Shown: positions 3,755-5,169 of the stretch, piece by piece
Layout: each line of letters begins with the position of its first letter
How positions within the stretch are numbered: the stretch's first letter is position 1
Assembly: GCA_001779055.1 (NCBI GenBank)
Contig: MFJA01000078.1
Span: 1 to 5,169, forward strand
From: Candidatus Gottesmanbacteria bacterium RBG_16_37_8
GTDB lineage: Bacteria; Patescibacteriota; Microgenomatia; 2-02-FULL-39-11
Reading direction: 5' to 3'
DNA: 5,169 bases
The notes under the pieces: generated by a model
The model's input: the letters and a program-made list of their open reading frames with translations, nothing else
Told to the model about the DNA's origin: nothing
Databases searched by the model: none
Position numbers and translations under genes: made by a program

Positions 3755-5169
3755 TTACTGCCAGGCTTCGCAGATAAGACGGAAATCGCAGAAATCACAC
3801 CAGCTGCCGACTTTGGGCTGAAAATCGCTGCTATTAATGTTTTTCCCGACCTCAATCAATTGCTGTTTGGCTTTTTGCAAATCCTCCGGATTTCTTTGCG
3901 AGGAAACTTTTATTCCCTCTTCCAGAAAATAAAAGGAAAGGAGAACACTTTCAGGAGGTTTATTATAAATACCCTGATCGTTGGCGGCAAGAGCATAGAC
4001 GGTCATCTGGAGGTCTTTTTTTATTTCCGTATCTTTGGGGCGTCTGCCCGTTTTATAATCAATAATTTCTATTTTCCCGTCTTTTAATTTATCCACCCGA
4101 TCGATTTTTCCGCCTAATTTAAAATTGGCATCTAATTTAATGCGGAACAGTTTCTCCAAATCGTCAATGACAATATCAGGGCGGTGGCCTTTCTCAAAAT
4201 ATAAAGTCAGCATGGTTTTTCCTCTGTTTTTCATTTTTTCCTCATATTTTTTGTTACCGTAGCCCGCCGGAATCCAAACAGCATCAAGAAGAGCCAATAA
4301 AGCGTCTTTATCAGGATTATTGCCCAGCTTAAATCTTTCATAAAATTTTTGCAGGGTCAGGTGGATTGATGATCCAAATGAGGCAGCAGCAGATGGCGGA
4401 ACCGGAATTTTAAGGACATAACGGTATTTATACTGTAAAGGACAGGTAAGGTATGTTCTTACTTGGGTAAATGACAGGTATTCGATTGGTTGACGCTGCA
4501 GTTGGTTATCTTTTTCTTCTTCTTTTTTCCATTCCATCAAAGTTAATTGTTTTCCTTCATCAGGCGGATTGCCGGCTTTGGCAAGGACATCTTCTCCTAA
4601 GGTTTCAACTACAAACGGGGATATTTTTCTGACTCTTTTACCTTCGCCGTAGTATGAGGAAGCGGTTAAAAACAGCCGGTCGCGGGCACGGGTTGCCCCT
4701 ACATAAAAAAGTCTTCTTTCTTCCTCCAGATGATAATCTCCTTCCGGCAATATTTCTTTAACCAGTTCTTCAGGGATGGGAATTTTTTCCCGCCTTTCTC
4801 GGGTTGGAAACCTGTCCGACACCAGATTAACCAGAAAAACATTGGTAAATTCCAATCCTTTAGCTGAGTGAACAGTTAAGATATTAACAGCATCGTTTTT
4901 AAGCCAATCAACATCTGTCGCCAGCGGAGACTCGCCTAACTCCATTGACATATCAATCCAATCAACAACTGCATAGATTGAAGCATCTTCATGAGTTATT
5001 TCATAACTTTTCAATTTATCGAAAAACCTGGATATATTTAAAACTTCCTTTTCCTCTTTTCCTGATTCAAATTTGGTAAATTTTTTCAGAAGTCCGGTAG
5101 TTTCCAAAAATGAGTAAAGAATTTGGCCGGCAGAATCCTTTTTACTCAAATTGAGATGATTTTCAATCA
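3755..5169 (-). CDS. UvrD-like helicase fused to a 4Fe-4S RecB/AddB-type nuclease domain, C-terminal 470 aa
   Basis: The frame is open to the right edge, so the N-terminal ATPase half is outside the window; the TTG at 5149 is not the start. Numbering from the first whole codon (Ile, 5167): helicase motif V is VNILTVHSAKGLEF (94-107) and motif VI is EEERRLFYVGATRARDRLFL (148-167), both typical of superfamily 1A UvrD/PcrA/AddA enzymes. After a charged linker (about 200-228), a PD-(D/E)XK nuclease follows: first cluster cysteine Cys242 in YLTCPLQYKYRY, His269 in GSSIHLTLQKFY, Asp356 in GGKIDRVD, Asp370-Tyr-Lys372 in EIIDYKTGR, Gln387, then Cys457, Cys460 and Cys466. The four cysteines with C-x2-C-x5-C spacing are the AddB/Cas4 iron-sulfur staple. 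It should unwind and resect DNA ends in repair. There are no cas genes nearby, so a CRISPR role is not supported. A promoter for the Phd/PIN operon follows directly after the stop. Confidence 0.9.
   Translation of the reverse strand, partial: IENHLNLSKKDSAGQILYSFLETTGLLKKFTKFESGKEEKEVLNISRFFDKLKSYEITHEDASIYAVVDWIDMSMELGESPLATDVDWLKNDAVNILTVHSAKGLEFTNVFLVNLVSDRFPTRERREKIPIPEELVKEILPEGDYHLEEERRLFYVGATRARDRLFLTASSYYGEGKRVRKISPFVVETLGEDVLAKAGNPPDEGKQLTLMEWKKEEEKDNQLQRQPIEYLSFTQVRTYLTCPLQYKYRYVLKIPVPPSAAASFGSSIHLTLQKFYERFKLGNNPDKDALLALLDAVWIPAGYGNKKYEEKMKNRGKTMLTLYFEKGHRPDIVIDDLEKLFRIKLDANFKLGGKIDRVDKLKDGKIEIIDYKTGRRPKDTEIKKDLQMTVYALAANDQGIYNKPPESVLLSFYFLEEGIKVSSQRNPEDLQKAKQQLIEVGKNINSSDFQPKVGSWCDFCDFRLICEAWQ

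Larger units (their letters stand above)
2911..3794. repeat. Imperfect 45-bp direct repeats (2911-2955 and 3750-3794) bracketing the second TA operon
   Basis: Aligning the two copies base for base gives about 36 of 45 matches with no gaps. The right copy is the last codons and stop of the helicase-nuclease gene; the left copy is a decayed version of the same codons. Between them lie only the Phd/PIN operon and its promoter, so the pair marks the cassette's approximate ends. The repeats could reflect insertion at a gene end with its tail duplicated, or loss of a paralogous gene. Confidence 0.65.

Noticed and set aside
3860..4087. Plus-strand 75-codon open frame
   Set aside because: It is antisense to the conserved nuclease domain; no ribosome-binding site and no recognisable family.
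3755..4500. Nuclease domain as a Cas4 protein of a CRISPR system
   Set aside because: The domain is fused behind UvrD motifs V and VI in one frame, and there are no cas genes or repeat-spacer arrays in the window; a repair helicase-nuclease fits better.
1..5169. tRNA genes, rRNA, CRISPR arrays or an origin
   Set aside because: No cloverleaf, rRNA-like segment, regularly spaced repeats or clustered DnaA-type boxes were seen by eye.

Overview
The window is AT-rich, gene-dense bacterial DNA read with the standard code. TGA, TAA and TAG all end reading frames, and no gene needs TGA reassigned, apart from one TGA that looks like a frameshift scar. The protein styles suggest a member of the Candidate Phyla Radiation (Patescibacteria, possibly Microgenomates): a stand-alone EMAP-II/Trbp111-type tRNA-binding protein, a NIF3-family protein, a UvrD-type helicase fused to a 4Fe-4S PD-(D/E)XK nuclease, small PIN-toxin modules, and antitoxin promoters only a few bases from the start codon. 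That placement is an inference from gene content, not a computed result.

Layout. Almost everything lies on the minus strand; the exceptions are the tRNA-binding gene and the gene stub in front of it. From left to right: a peptidase E (S51) gene running off the left edge (1-578); a 78-aa protein whose middle matches the toxin-binding tail of an AbrB-type antitoxin and which overlaps the peptidase start by ATGA (575-811); a 131-bp divergent promoter region; a plus-strand stub matching the first ~30 residues of a threonine aldolase (943-1041), within which the tRNA-binding gene starts (1022-1375); a complete AbrB-VapB/PIN-VapC module (2013 down to 1361) whose toxin end overlaps the tRNA-binding gene tail to tail; a NIF3-family gene (2095-2778) whose true N-terminus (2775-2876) lies in another frame; a 13-bp GC-rich palindrome; a decayed copy of the last residues of the helicase-nuclease (2916-2963); a second toxin-antitoxin module, Phd-like antitoxin plus COG1569-type PIN toxin (3703 down to 2977); and the C-terminal 470 residues of the helicase-nuclease, which runs off the right edge (3755-5169).

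How the genes relate. There is no single pathway. Two complete toxin-antitoxin operons and one orphan antitoxin-like tail sit among housekeeping and repair genes, and the scars around them show repeated insertion, deletion and decay: an aldolase stub, a duplicated helicase tail, a frameshifted nif3 and a palindromic repeat. Both antitoxin genes have near-consensus sigma-70 promoters placed 8 bases from their ATG, so their mRNAs should be leaderless or nearly so. The most interesting points are the second toxin-antitoxin module bracketed by two versions of the helicase 3' end, and the DNA-binding-domain-less antitoxin tail translationally coupled to peptidase E.
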